Source: a virus | Length of the DNA: 64,000 bases | Strand: one strand, 5' to 3' | Virus record (IMG/VR): IMGVR_UViG_3300030329_003696 | Location: 62,001-126,000 of that record | In this document: positions 1-8,353 of the stretch, in pieces | Layout: each line of letters begins with the position of its first letter | How positions within the stretch are numbered: the first letter of the stretch is position 1 | Translations under genes and position numbers: made by a program | The notes under the pieces: model-generated | Told to the model about the DNA's origin: nothing | Database searches by the model: none | Seen by the model: the letters and a program-made list of their open reading frames with translations, nothing else

Positions 1-355
1 CTTTGTACTCTGTTTTAGCATTGCTTACATTGTATATATTACATATCAACCTTAAAGCGTCTGAAAACTGGTGCGGCTCATCTCTGGAATAAAGTACACC
101 TCTAACAAAAGCGAAAATGTCCGTCCCAAATTCTTCATGACACCCACGAGTCCAGCATCTCCACACTTGCTTATCCAGCGATATGGACAATGCGTTTGGG
201 TTATCACTTCCCTCGTGAATGGGACAGCTCATAAATATATTATCCGAATCTTGGGCATATTCCAAATCAAAATGCCCAAGAAGTAAATCTATATCGTTAA
301 AAACGATGGTTTTCACTTTGTTAAGATCAAGCGTTTGGGTTTTTTGAAAACTCAT
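1..355 (-). CDS. DNA primase, N-terminal part (cut by window edge)
   Basis: The first 118 residues of a primase that would make RNA primers for the phage fork. Visible is a CHC2-type zinc site: C44, H47, C67 and C72 (CPIH, then CWTRGCH), the usual start of a bacterial or phage primase. The catalytic TOPRIM part lies outside the window. The start ATG at 355 has AGGA 13 bases upstream and overlaps the preceding small gene. It ends a leftward run with the replicative helicase two genes upstream. The family call is firm; the exact subtype is not visible. Confidence 0.82.
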   Translation of the reverse strand, partial: MSFQKTQTLDLNKVKTIVFNDIDLLLGHFDLEYAQDSDNIFMSCPIHEGSDNPNALSISLDKQVWRCWTRGCHEEFGTDIFAFVRGVLYSRDEPHQFSDALRLICNIYNVSNAKTEYK

Positions 356-491
356 ACCATAAAAATCCTGTGTTAGCCGCTGCGTACGAGAACCATATCA
401 ATGCGTGTGGAAAATCCTTTTGCCTTAAATTATCTATGCCACAAGCTAAATAACAAAGCGTTGAAATTGTTATTGCGTATGTTGCTAACAT
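327..491 (-). CDS. Small membrane protein, 54 aa
   Basis: Unrecognised. The N-terminal 17 residues are hydrophobic and could span or anchor in the membrane. The start ATG overlaps the stop of the GMP reductase gene (ATGA) and has a strong GAGGAGG site, so translation is probably coupled. It overlaps the primase start downstream. Confidence 0.6.
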   Translation of the reverse strand: MLATYAITISTLCYLACGIDNLRQKDFPHALIWFSYAAANTGFLWYEFSKNPNA

Positions 492-1567
492 CATACCTCC
501 TCTACTGATAAATCGTTATGCGTTCTGTTAACTCTTACAAATCTTGCTGTTTTACTGAAATCCTTTAGTGACGTAGCACCGGTGTATGCACAGGCACTAC
601 GAACGCCACCGAGTATGTCGTTAACAACCAACTCGGCTTTACCTTTGTATGGAATCTCCTTGACTCTACCCTCACTAGATCTGTAACTGAGTAGTCCATC
701 TCCATGTTTTTCTTGTGCTTTTTTAGAGGACATGCCATAGAACACAAGTGACTTCTTCTCGTGCGTGTCTGCATATTTAATCCACTCGCCTTCACACTCT
801 TCTGTGCCAGCTAGCATACCGCCAAGCATGACAAAGTCGGCTCCTGCTGCATAAGCTTTAGCTACATCTGCTGGATAGCGACATCCACCATCTGCACAAA
901 TCAGTCCCAGCCTGCCAGTGTCAGAACGTAATCCATGAGCAACATGGGAGCATTCAGCAATAGCGGAAAGTTGTGGATAGCCGACCCCAGCTTTAAGCCT
1001 TGTTGTGCAAGCAGAGCCGGGACCAATACCGACTTTAACAATGTCAACTTCTCCGTGTAAAATTAGTTCCGATACCATCTCTGGGGTGGCTACGTTGCCA
1101 GCCATGATGATTGAATTGGGAAACTCTAGCCTGACTTTAGCACAATAGTCAATAAACTTTTCTGTGTATCCATTGGCTATGTCGATACAAATGTTGGGCT
1201 GAATTGATGTATTATCTTCAATTTTGAACAAACGTTCAAGTTCATGTTCAACGTCCATACCAATACTAACCCATACATTGCTCTCCACGTTATAGTACTT
1301 ATAGTACCCCTCTATAGCATCTGAACTGTAGTATTTATGTAAGCACGTTATTGCTTCATGATTGTTCAGGGATATACCCATATTAAAAGTGCCGGTAGTG
1401 TCCATATTTGCAGCCATGAGCGGTACACCATGCCACTCTTTATCGGACCAATAAAACTTAAAGTTCCGTTTTAAATTTACTTCCTTTCGACTCGCAGCAT
1501 ATGACCTTTGTGGTACGAGTAAGACATCATCGAAGTCTAATTTAATGTCATTATCAATTTTGAGCAT
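491..1567 (-). CDS. guaC: GMP reductase (IMPDH/GMPR family)
   Basis: Probably reduces GMP to IMP with NADPH, feeding host guanine nucleotides back into the purine pool. The 358-residue TIM-barrel protein has the family loop GPGSACTTR (182-190), with C187 as the expected catalytic cysteine, and the glycine-rich phosphate-binding stretch near 225-255. The length fits GMP reductase (about 345 residues) and there is no CBS insertion, which argues against IMP dehydrogenase. It overlaps the helicase gene by 14 bases and sits in the leftward replication/nucleotide operon. Confidence 0.88.
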   Translation of the reverse strand: MLKIDNDIKLDFDDVLLVPQRSYAASRKEVNLKRNFKFYWSDKEWHGVPLMAANMDTTGTFNMGISLNNHEAITCLHKYYSSDAIEGYYKYYNVESNVWVSIGMDVEHELERLFKIEDNTSIQPNICIDIANGYTEKFIDYCAKVRLEFPNSIIMAGNVATPEMVSELILHGEVDIVKVGIGPGSACTTRLKAGVGYPQLSAIAECSHVAHGLRSDTGRLGLICADGGCRYPADVAKAYAAGADFVMLGGMLAGTEECEGEWIKYADTHEKKSLVFYGMSSKKAQEKHGDGLLSYRSSEGRVKEIPYKGKAELVVNDILGGVRSACAYTGATSLKDFSKTARFVRVNRTHNDLSVEEV

Positions 1568-3008
1568 CTTCTTCCTCTATATCAAATGGTAAATCTGAAC
1601 CCTCAATTATGCCTCCCTCTGGGGAAGAGCGAACCTCGTCTCTAGTTCTAAGCTCTAGGAGTTGAGAGTGAGACCCTATCATATTCATATTAATGTAATT
1701 CCCATCAAGAAGTCCAGCCCCATGCCTAGCTTTGAGGGTAACTAGCTTTCTATTACCCGAGCTTGGACCGTCCTCTGCTAGCTCCTCTGCCGACTTTAAT
1801 TTAAATATGGAGAATGACGTGCATAACCAGATGAGTCTGTCAGATCCACTCACAGCGTCTGTAGATTCCTTTGTTATCCCGTCCCTATTGAGTTGTACAA
1901 AGGAAAGGCAAGGGAAATCTAATTTTACCGCGAGATTATGAAGATTGGTGATCTGAAAACCCAACGCTTGATATTCCTGCATATTGTTATTGATTGAGCT
2001 AGAGGACATTAGCTTTAGGTAATCGTATACAACTAGACAGTCGTTAGTTTTTCCAAACTCGTCTTGACCAACCTCTTGCATAATCCAACGCTTTATTGTG
2101 TTGAGTATGGTTTCAAACGGGGCACCAGCAACACTCACATATGTGTAGGGAATATCCCTAATCTCCTCCATAGCATTGCGAACTTTTATTAGCTTTTCAT
2201 CATCCTCAGAAAATCGTCCGGTAGAAACTTCTTCGATTGGAACTCCACTAATGTTAGAAAGGATTCTGTTGAGGTGATCTTCCTTGCTCATTTCGGTATC
2301 CAGCATCAACACTGGAATACCTTTACGGGCATTGTGTAGTGCTACATTATCAGCAAAAACTGACTTACCAACCCCGGGGCGAGCAGATACAAGATCGACA
2401 CACTTACGCCGTAAGCCACCACCGACAACAGCATCAAACCGAGGGAAGCCACTTGATAGTCCGATTTGGTCACACTTATTCTCCACCAAAAAATCTAAAT
2501 ACTCATCTATGTCATCTCCGAGCTTTTCCGGCTTTTGACCAATCTCATCATTTCTGAGAAATTCTGTTATTGGGTTCTCAATTAAGTTGACAATTTCATC
2601 TATAGATTCATCGCCTTTTATCTCGTCGATATCCTTTGATATTTTATGAGCAACCTTCTTGGCCTGTCTAGCCAGTTCAAACTTTTTGATTTGGGCAGCA
2701 AAGTGAGGAACGTTTTCCCTCTTCACTGGGTAATCCATTAAGGCGTTTATATACTCAAGCTCCTGCTTTGTGTGAACGCACTCAGACAAATTCAACTGTT
2801 CGGCAGCAGAAAGTATGGACGGTATATCTACGTGAGCATCCGACCTTAAAATTTTCTCAATACATTTAAATAGTACCTGATTGTTTCTGTGTGCAAAACT
2901 ATTATGCGTTAGAAAATCAGATATCTCAACATATGATTCGACACCAAAAGAGAAGAGACCGGCTAGAACAGCTCTTTCGGAACCGAGATCTGACAATTTA
3001 GAATCCAT
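1554..3008 (-). CDS. Replicative DNA helicase, DnaB family
   Basis: Hexameric 5'-3' helicase of the replication fork. The 484 residues match the DnaB plan: an N-terminal helical domain (1-105), a linker (about 110-175) and a RecA-like ATPase core. Walker A is ARPGVGKS (209-216) and Walker B is VVYDYLKL (326-333); QLNRDG later in the core fits the family motif H4. Upstream is a zinc-ribbon protein two bases away; downstream the gene overlaps GMP reductase. With the primase nearby it forms the core of a phage-encoded replisome. No DNA polymerase is seen in this window. Confidence 0.9.
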   Translation of the reverse strand: MDSKLSDLGSERAVLAGLFSFGVESYVEISDFLTHNSFAHRNNQVLFKCIEKILRSDAHVDIPSILSAAEQLNLSECVHTKQELEYINALMDYPVKRENVPHFAAQIKKFELARQAKKVAHKISKDIDEIKGDESIDEIVNLIENPITEFLRNDEIGQKPEKLGDDIDEYLDFLVENKCDQIGLSSGFPRFDAVVGGGLRRKCVDLVSARPGVGKSVFADNVALHNARKGIPVLMLDTEMSKEDHLNRILSNISGVPIEEVSTGRFSEDDEKLIKVRNAMEEIRDIPYTYVSVAGAPFETILNTIKRWIMQEVGQDEFGKTNDCLVVYDYLKLMSSSSINNNMQEYQALGFQITNLHNLAVKLDFPCLSFVQLNRDGITKESTDAVSGSDRLIWLCTSFSIFKLKSAEELAEDGPSSGNRKLVTLKARHGAGLLDGNYINMNMIGSHSQLLELRTRDEVRSSPEGGIIEGSDLPFDIEEEDAQN

Positions 3009-3009
3009 A

Positions 3010-3429
3010 CTACCTTCCTGTGCAACGATTGCATCTTGTAAATTCGCCGTAGATTAAGTTCTCGTTGATGTGAAAGTTCTTGCCGCACACATGGCACTCA
3101 ACCTGAATCTTTTTAGCTCTGCCACGATTTCGGACTGTTTTACCCATACGTTCAAATTTTTCTGGATCGAAGTCCGGATCTCTATCCTCTCCTGTATCCA
3201 CCCATTGATTTTTTCTACCTCTCACTGGAGTTTTCCTTTGGTCTAAATCATTTTGTTTTATAACTTTAAAATCCTCAGAAATGTTTGACTGAGGCTCCGG
3301 AGGTGCTACGTCCTCCTGTGTTTCGGGAGCATCGCTTTTTGCATTACTGCTTAAAAGCTGATCTATTAAATTTGACTTCTGCTCCGGCGTTAGTGATTCT
3401 AACAATGCTTTTACAAGGTCGTCACTCAT
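3010..3429 (-). CDS. Zinc-ribbon protein, 139 aa, function unknown
   Basis: Unrecognised. Residues 1-80 are charged and low in complexity. The C-terminal 30 residues hold CxxC (CHVCGK) and a second CxxC (CNRCTG), a four-cysteine zinc ribbon of the sort used to bind nucleic acid. The start overlaps the stop of the upstream gene (ATGA). Its place between the recombination genes and the helicase suggests a replication accessory or helicase-loader role, which is inference only. Confidence 0.65.
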   Translation of the reverse strand: MSDDLVKALLESLTPEQKSNLIDQLLSSNAKSDAPETQEDVAPPEPQSNISEDFKVIKQNDLDQRKTPVRGRKNQWVDTGEDRDPDFDPEKFERMGKTVRNRGRAKKIQVECHVCGKNFHINENLIYGEFTRCNRCTGR

Positions 3430-3890
3430 TTTCTCTTCCCTTTTTCTATTAGAATATCTGCCTTACGGCGAACGTTGTACTCTCTACTCTTAATGTTTTC
3501 TAGTCTGCCCTCCGCAGTCAATTTCCACTCGTTTATCTTTGCCGCTAAATCGTCATTGCGTAGAATTGTTGCGACTTTGGTTTCATGTTTAGCGTATTGA
3601 TCCCAAACGCCACCATTTAGCTCTTCGCATATTATACTTTGCAAGGCATTTCCGCACCACCTGACTACATTTTCGCAGTGTGCCTTCTCTCTAGAAACGT
3701 GGTCAGCAAATTGGTAGAGCTGATACGCATAATTAAAACATTCATCTTGTTTTAAGTTTTCCATATCCTCTATTGAAAGAGTTTCGGGTATTATAAAGTC
3801 TGGTTTAAATGCGGTAGGGACTACATTCTTAGCTGCAATGTATGCATCTATTCCGTCCAAAAAATGTTTTAGTCTATCTGCTGCGTTCAA
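3426..3890 (-). CDS. Possible UvsY-like recombination mediator
   Basis: 154 residues. A TTG start at 3890 is preferred because GGAGAG lies 6 bases upstream; a longer form from 3935 would overlap the neighbour by 62 bases. The protein is helical and charged. Its C-terminal half (HCENVVRWC to RRKADILIEK) has spacing reminiscent of the UvsY family, which loads UvsX onto SSB-coated DNA. The recombinase gene two positions upstream supports that. There is no diagnostic motif, so this is a weak call. Confidence 0.4.
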   Translation of the reverse strand: MNAADRLKHFLDGIDAYIAAKNVVPTAFKPDFIIPETLSIEDMENLKQDECFNYAYQLYQFADHVSREKAHCENVVRWCGNALQSIICEELNGGVWDQYAKHETKVATILRNDDLAAKINEWKLTAEGRLENIKSREYNVRRKADILIEKGKRK

Positions 3891-4290
3891 TTTGTTCTCT
3901 CCAATACTCTGGTGAATCATCCCACCTAAGTTCAACTAGGTTTATGTCGTTCGTACGACACCACTCTCTTTTATCCATGTCTCTTTTCTTAGCCATAGCA
4001 AATCCTGCCTTGCTTTTATGAAAGTACGGAGTATATTTATAATGCTGTTGTCCATGAACCTCAATACCCATTATAGCACTCGGTATGTAGAAGTCAAGGT
4101 ATAGAACAGATTTTTTTGAGGGTTTTACAGATCCCGGTAATTTAACCTCTTCGTAGATATTATAGCCACGAAACATTTCTTTCAATAGAACTCTTGCAAT
4201 TTTATGATAGAAGGAGCAATTTTCTCTCTGCTTGGTGTACTTTTTTAAGTCTAGATTATACTCTCTACCGTTTAACCCAGTCACCTTCAT
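3874..4290 (-). CDS. PD-(D/E)XK (Vsr-like) endonuclease, 138 aa
   Basis: A small nuclease-fold protein. The signature runs YLDFYIPSAIMGIEVHGQQH (about 65-84): an acidic residue on one strand, then E-V-H-G-Q-x-H, the arrangement of Vsr-like and DUF559-like nucleases. It is followed by a basic helix and NDINLVELRWDD. It starts inside the stop of the recombinase gene (ATGA) and overlaps the next gene, so it is co-translated with recombination functions. Likely a structure-specific or repair endonuclease; the target is unknown. Confidence 0.6.
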   Translation of the reverse strand: MKVTGLNGREYNLDLKKYTKQRENCSFYHKIARVLLKEMFRGYNIYEEVKLPGSVKPSKKSVLYLDFYIPSAIMGIEVHGQQHYKYTPYFHKSKAGFAMAKKRDMDKREWCRTNDINLVELRWDDSPEYWREQIERSR

Positions 4291-5405
4291 AGCAGTACTT
4301 CTCTAATTTGCTCATATAAGAACTGGGTTATAGTCTCATTTGTTTCTAGAAAGTTGGTGACCTTCTCCATACCTTGAAACTTGAATGCTTTCGTGATAGC
4401 TTCTTCATCTTCTAGGTCTACTTCATTATCTATTAACCAACTTTTTATTACCGGATCTTCTTTGTTGTCTATCGCACACGTTATAGTGTACCAAGCACCG
4501 CTACGTTCGATCATAGCAAACTCACTTGCTATCTGAGATATCTCCTGACACTCATCGATTCCTACCCCATATCTAATCCAGCTCTCGGTAGTTTTCAGTG
4601 GTGTTCCACCTGCGGCAGAGGTCTTAATTAACCAGTTTGCAACCTGCCCAACGTGTTGCCCAGAGTCTTTTGGAACCTCCCATTTTCCTCGGTGCGTGAT
4701 AACCATATTGGTTCCAGCTTGATACTGAAGCATGTTTCCACAATCCGCCATCTTGGAAGGTGCCCAGCGACTACCTCCGGTATTTGCTATGTTGTGTGTA
4801 ATAAAAATTACTATAGCTTTCATTCTGGATACGTCGCCGCTTATACGCTTAAAAAACATTGACAACAATCTTGGTAGGGCGTTGCGTACACCGGTTCTGA
4901 TTTCCCCTTCTATTTCATCTTTGGGAACCATGTTGGAGGTGGAGTCTACTATCGCCACTAGGTCTGGCGTTTGTTTGATGTATGACTCTAATGCGTTGAG
5001 GTACTTCTCGGCTGGCACAATAGGCTCTTCATCTGTAGCTTGCATCACCTCAATAGCACCTATATCAAGATCTTTGATGCCCTTGAAATTTTCCTTAGTC
5101 AGCCTTCCCTCGGTATTTAGATAAACAACATTCTTCCCCTCTTTTTGGGCTTTGGCCGCAAAGTATAAGGCCGTAGTTGTTTTTCCAGTTTTGGGGTCGC
5201 CAGTCATAACAACACAGCTCCCTTCTCTGAGACCGCCGCCCAATGCTATGTCCAATGCTGGAGATATACCGATGGTTTTAAAGTTCTCAAGTGACTCTAA
5301 AACAGCGGAGCCAGACTGAACAATACGCCCATATTTTTTATTTATGATGTTTGTGACTGGGTTATCGCTTTTTGCGACCTCGGTCTTCTTCGTTTTCTTC
5401 GCCAT
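4287..5405 (-). CDS. RecA/UvsX-like recombinase
   Basis: Strand-exchange ATPase for recombination-dependent replication and repair. Walker A GDPKTGKTT lies at 69-77, a catalytic-glutamate region near VVYLNTEGRL, and Walker B LVAIVDSTS near 135. It is 372 residues from the ATG at 5405, which has AAGGA 8 bases upstream; an in-frame TTG two codons earlier is less likely. It lacks the extended C-terminal domain of bacterial RecA and is closer in size to UvsX. Neighbours are nuclease and mediator-like genes. Confidence 0.85.
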   Translation of the reverse strand: MAKKTKKTEVAKSDNPVTNIINKKYGRIVQSGSAVLESLENFKTIGISPALDIALGGGLREGSCVVMTGDPKTGKTTTALYFAAKAQKEGKNVVYLNTEGRLTKENFKGIKDLDIGAIEVMQATDEEPIVPAEKYLNALESYIKQTPDLVAIVDSTSNMVPKDEIEGEIRTGVRNALPRLLSMFFKRISGDVSRMKAIVIFITHNIANTGGSRWAPSKMADCGNMLQYQAGTNMVITHRGKWEVPKDSGQHVGQVANWLIKTSAAGGTPLKTTESWIRYGVGIDECQEISQIASEFAMIERSGAWYTITCAIDNKEDPVIKSWLIDNEVDLEDEEAITKAFKFQGMEKVTNFLETNETITQFLYEQIREVLL

Positions 5406-5847
5406 TTTCAAATTTCCTTAGAGTGTCAAACAGGTTTCTTCTACCGTACTTCTTTTTCTGGTGGGAAGCATTCTTCTTAACGTCAATCTCTTGACATTTT
5501 TCGGTCTGGTCATTTAATAATAGCTGATACTTGCGAATAATACCAATGGCTTTTGGATGATTAAGAGAAAAAATACTCTTAAACTCATCTGAGTGAATAG
5601 CCTTTACCAGAGCTTCCTCGGATATTTTATGGTCTTTCAATATTTTATTAGCCGCAAACATTTGCTTCTTAAATGTCCAGTCCCAAGGCTTTTTGTTCCA
5701 AAATTTATAGGGTAAAGATCCTTTGTTCTTTCTCTCGGCATTTCTCTTACACATTATCTCAGCTACGTACGCAGCACAGGTACAGTAATCCCCAGTGCTC
5801 TCGTGTTTATACCTACTTTTCTGACTTCGCTTTCGTTTTTTCTTCAT
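5362..5847 (-). CDS. Basic hypothetical protein, 161 aa
   Basis: Unrecognised. The N-terminus is very basic (MKKKRKRSQKSRYK), followed by a CTC plus C cluster and a helical middle (FKKQMFAANKILKDHK). The ATG at 5847 follows AGAGG about 13 bases upstream; a start at 5886 is also open. It overlaps the upstream stop by 35 bases and the recombinase start by 44 bases. A nucleic-acid-binding role is plausible from charge only. Confidence 0.55.
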   Translation of the reverse strand: MKKKRKRSQKSRYKHESTGDYCTCAAYVAEIMCKRNAERKNKGSLPYKFWNKKPWDWTFKKQMFAANKILKDHKISEEALVKAIHSDEFKSIFSLNHPKAIGIIRKYQLLLNDQTEKCQEIDVKKNASHQKKKYGRRNLFDTLRKFENGEENEEDRGRKKR

Positions 5848-6250
5848 TGTAAATAATCGCCTCTTCAAAACAGTCCTCAATTTCATCCTCGTATTCCAAG
5901 TCTTTAAGTAGTTCGGGTATCATCCACATCTGTTTATGAATTAACCCGTCATCCTTAAGCAAACCGAGCGTTAGGAAGTTGGTTGTCCCTGCTCCCATCT
6001 CACCCATAGCAGATCTAACCAAATAAATTCCAGCGGGATCTCCTATGTCTAAAACACACTTGTGAGACCTAAACTGTAGATGCATCTCTTTTACAAAAGT
6101 CTTTTTAGACTCACAGTGTTTTTTAACTTTCGCCCAAGTCTCGTGTTTGCCGTCAAAGAAAAAGTGCTTTCCATCTTTAGTCATTACCTTAACCCAAACC
6201 TTATCCTTGTTTGAACTCCTGTAATGTTCCCTCCATTTTTCCTCGTCCAT
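5813..6250 (-). CDS. Hypothetical protein, 145 aa
   Basis: Unrecognised soluble protein, mixed alpha/beta, with an acidic C-terminus (EDEIEDCFEEA). No catalytic motif is visible. It sits in the leftward replication operon, one base after the upstream gene, and overlaps the downstream gene. Confidence 0.6.
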   Translation of the reverse strand: MDEEKWREHYRSSNKDKVWVKVMTKDGKHFFFDGKHETWAKVKKHCESKKTFVKEMHLQFRSHKCVLDIGDPAGIYLVRSAMGEMGAGTTNFLTLGLLKDDGLIHKQMWMIPELLKDLEYEDEIEDCFEEAIIYNEEKTKAKSEK

Positions 6251-6251
6251 A

Positions 6252-6551
6252 CTACTCTCCCTTAATTGTTGTTACGCAGGAAGGTCTCTTTTTTGCATTG
6301 AATTCGACTCTTCTGGAGTCAGCCATCTCGGAGGCAGATTGTGTCATAACGGTAGACCCCTTTTCGTTTCTGCCGAACTGTTGATATAAAAGGCTGTCCT
6401 CTGTTTTTTTCTCTTTTGGTAATGTGCCTAGAAATTTTTTCACGCTAGACTTCGCCCTATCGAGATCTTTACATAGCGTGTCTAAGTCAACGCTCTTATG
6501 GTGTTCTAGGTAAAATCTTTCAGCCTTGCTTAGTGGTCCTTTTTTAGTCAT
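6252..6551 (-). CDS. Hypothetical protein with possible helix-turn-helix, 99 aa
   Basis: Residues 5-45 (LSKAERFYLEHHKS...LCKDLDRAKSSVKKFLG) look like a homeodomain/sigma-region-4 type helix-turn-helix; the rest is basic and unstructured. It overlaps the upstream stop by 8 bases. Could be a small DNA-binding regulator; not recognised beyond that. Confidence 0.55.
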   Translation of the reverse strand: MTKKGPLSKAERFYLEHHKSVDLDTLCKDLDRAKSSVKKFLGTLPKEKKTEDSLLYQQFGRNEKGSTVMTQSASEMADSRRVEFNAKKRPSCVTTIKGE

Positions 6552-6876
6552 TTAAAAATCCTCTCTGAGCCTTTGTTAAGTAAATTGAATTATTAGTTTT
6601 TAAATATGTGATATAAAAATCAAATGTCGCTTTTGATACCCTTCTAATCTTTGTGTCTATGAATTTTTCACGCTTGCCGTAAGGCCCGTTTGGGTCGAAT
6701 AAGCTACTCTGATGTATCTTAGCAAAATAACTCTCATTGCCGTCTTCAGTTGTTATAACTTTAGCGTAATGGGAAATTATATACTTCTTTTCTTCTTCTA
6801 TTAAATTCCCAGTTTTATCAAAAAGACTTATACGGCTCGTATTCTTCTCTATATAACCCTCACCTATATACTTCAT
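6544..6876 (-). CDS. Hypothetical protein, 110 aa
   Basis: Unrecognised, beta-rich, basic. The start ATG overlaps the stop of the FmdB-like gene (ATGA). No motif seen; assigned as coding from its place in the unbroken chain of overlapping genes. Confidence 0.55.
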   Translation of the reverse strand: MKYIGEGYIEKNTSRISLFDKTGNLIEEEKKYIISHYAKVITTEDGNESYFAKIHQSSLFDPNGPYGKREKFIDTKIRRVSKATFDFYITYLKTNNSIYLTKAQRGFLND

Positions 6877-7229
6877 TTTTTACCCTCCATTATATATTTA
6901 GCTTTCTGTTTATTTGTCATTGAGTTTATCTCTTTTGATGTAGCGTTTCCGTGTTTATGGTACCATGCCTTACTCTCTTTCGGTTTAGATTCATTTTTCT
7001 TGTGCGTTTCTTCTGCGATTTTATTTTTATTGGCACTCGCATTCTTATCTGCGATGCTACCTATAGTATTAGAGCCTTTTACAAAACTATGAACTCCTCC
7101 CGTTATAACCCTATATAAGGCGGGTTCCTTGCATTCTGGGCAGAAGGATAATGGGTCGTCATTAAAAGACTGCTTGACATCTAAAATTTGATGTGAGCAT
7201 TTTTCACATTCGTAATCATATAGTGGCAT
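6873..7229 (-). CDS. FmdB-type zinc-ribbon protein
   Basis: The N-terminal 40 residues (MPLYDYECEKC...CPECKEPALYRVI) are the CxxC...CxxC zinc ribbon of the FmdB family, small presumed regulators common in bacteria and phages. The remaining 75 residues are Lys/Asn-rich and probably disordered. It immediately follows the phoH stop (spacing 0). The function in phages is unknown. Confidence 0.75.
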   Translation of the reverse strand: MPLYDYECEKCSHQILDVKQSFNDDPLSFCPECKEPALYRVITGGVHSFVKGSNTIGSIADKNASANKNKIAEETHKKNESKPKESKAWYHKHGNATSKEINSMTNKQKAKYIMEGKK

Positions 7230-7892
7230 TTAATTCTCCAATGCAGTTAGTACCCTGCCTATTATATCATTTCTCTGTATATCTTCGTATCCCAACCTAC
7301 AGATACCCACCCCGTCGATGCCCTCAAGTTTGGATATGCAGTAGTCTAGGCCACTCCTTCCTCGGAGGTCGTCTTGGTTAACATCTCCATTGATGAGAAC
7401 CTTACTGTTCTTTCCCATCCGAGTTATGAACATCTTGATTTGTTCGGTTGTACAGTTTTGTGCTTCGTCTAATATCATGTAAGCATTATGAAAAGTTGAA
7501 CCCCTCATTATTTCCAATGGCTTATATAGTATCTGCCCCTCGTTATCGTAGTGGCCATAATAGGATCTTCCAAAGAAAAACTTTAGATTCTCTTGCATTG
7601 GTAGTAGGTAAGGTGCTATTTTTTCACCAAGTTCTCCCGGTAAAGAACCAATATCCTTTCCTGTGCAAACCAATGGTCTAGTAATAATTATCTGTTCTAT
7701 GTCTCCTCTGTGTAGATGTTCTGCTGCTATACCGGCAGCGACAAAAGACTTGCCTGAACCCGATGGGCCAGAGCAGAACACGATATCGTTCTCTACAATT
7801 GATCTTATATATATTTTTTGGTTTTCTGTTTTTGCTTCAACATGCTGTACTTTGGGCTTTTCTTCTCTTCTGGTTCTTCTATTTCTCGCCAT
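7230..7892 (-). CDS. phoH: PhoH-like ATPase
   Basis: A 220-residue P-loop ATPase. Walker A is GPSGSGKS (42-49), Walker B is MILDEAQN (about 138-145), and a sensor-like NGDVNQDD follows. This is the compact PhoH form frequent in cyanophage and other marine phage genomes. Its role in infection is unsettled; RNA handling and phosphate stress have both been proposed. It lies between the MazG and FmdB-like genes in the nucleotide/replication block. Confidence 0.88.
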   Translation of the reverse strand: MARNRRTRREEKPKVQHVEAKTENQKIYIRSIVENDIVFCSGPSGSGKSFVAAGIAAEHLHRGDIEQIIITRPLVCTGKDIGSLPGELGEKIAPYLLPMQENLKFFFGRSYYGHYDNEGQILYKPLEIMRGSTFHNAYMILDEAQNCTTEQIKMFITRMGKNSKVLINGDVNQDDLRGRSGLDYCISKLEGIDGVGICRLGYEDIQRNDIIGRVLTALEN

Positions 7893-7912
7893 TTATTGTT
7901 ACCTTCTAGGAA

Positions 7913-8353
7913 TTACAGGTCAGTTTCTTTAATAAAGATTCCGTCAACCATCCTACCTTTTCTATCCTTGATATCGTCCCAAGCCTTCGACAGACAATCT
8001 GCGAGACTTAACTTGTTCCGTTCTGCTATATTTAGTAGAACGACGATCATGTCTCCAATGTCGTCAGACACGTCCTCGCCTTTACAGATGTTGTCGGAAA
8101 GCTCACCGGCTTCCTGTATCAGTTTAGCAAATTGGTCTTTATCTGTTGACCCATCAATGAGATTACGATCATGGTGCCAGCCAACGATCTTTTTTACGTA
8201 GTCGTCGGTAGATAGATTTTCTTGCACTGTAATCCATTCTGGGTAACTATTAAAAACAACATCTTGTTTCACTCCGTGAACAGTCTCTAGTTTGTACCTG
8301 TGTAGTTGATCCATTCTAGCGTCTTGGTCGGGATGTGAGTTTTTTCCTGTCAT
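7913..8353 (-). CDS. MazG-like nucleotide pyrophosphohydrolase
   Basis: 146 residues with the all-alpha NTP pyrophosphatase signature: EAGELSDN (about 91-98) and DDIGDMIVVL (about 105-114), which supply the Mg-binding E/E/D residues. It would hydrolyse (d)NTPs or ppGpp-like nucleotides, shaping the host nucleotide pool. The start overlaps the upstream nrdB stop. It is one-domain, like the phage and cyanophage MazG proteins rather than the two-domain E. coli enzyme. Confidence 0.8.
   Translation of the reverse strand: MTGKNSHPDQDARMDQLHRYKLETVHGVKQDVVFNSYPEWITVQENLSTDDYVKKIVGWHHDRNLIDGSTDKDQFAKLIQEAGELSDNICKGEDVSDDIGDMIVVLLNIAERNKLSLADCLSKAWDDIKDRKGRMVDGIFIKETDL

Noticed and set aside
71-286. 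Plus-strand 71-codon frame at the left edge
   Set aside because: Antisense to the primase zinc-finger domain, which is clearly the real gene.
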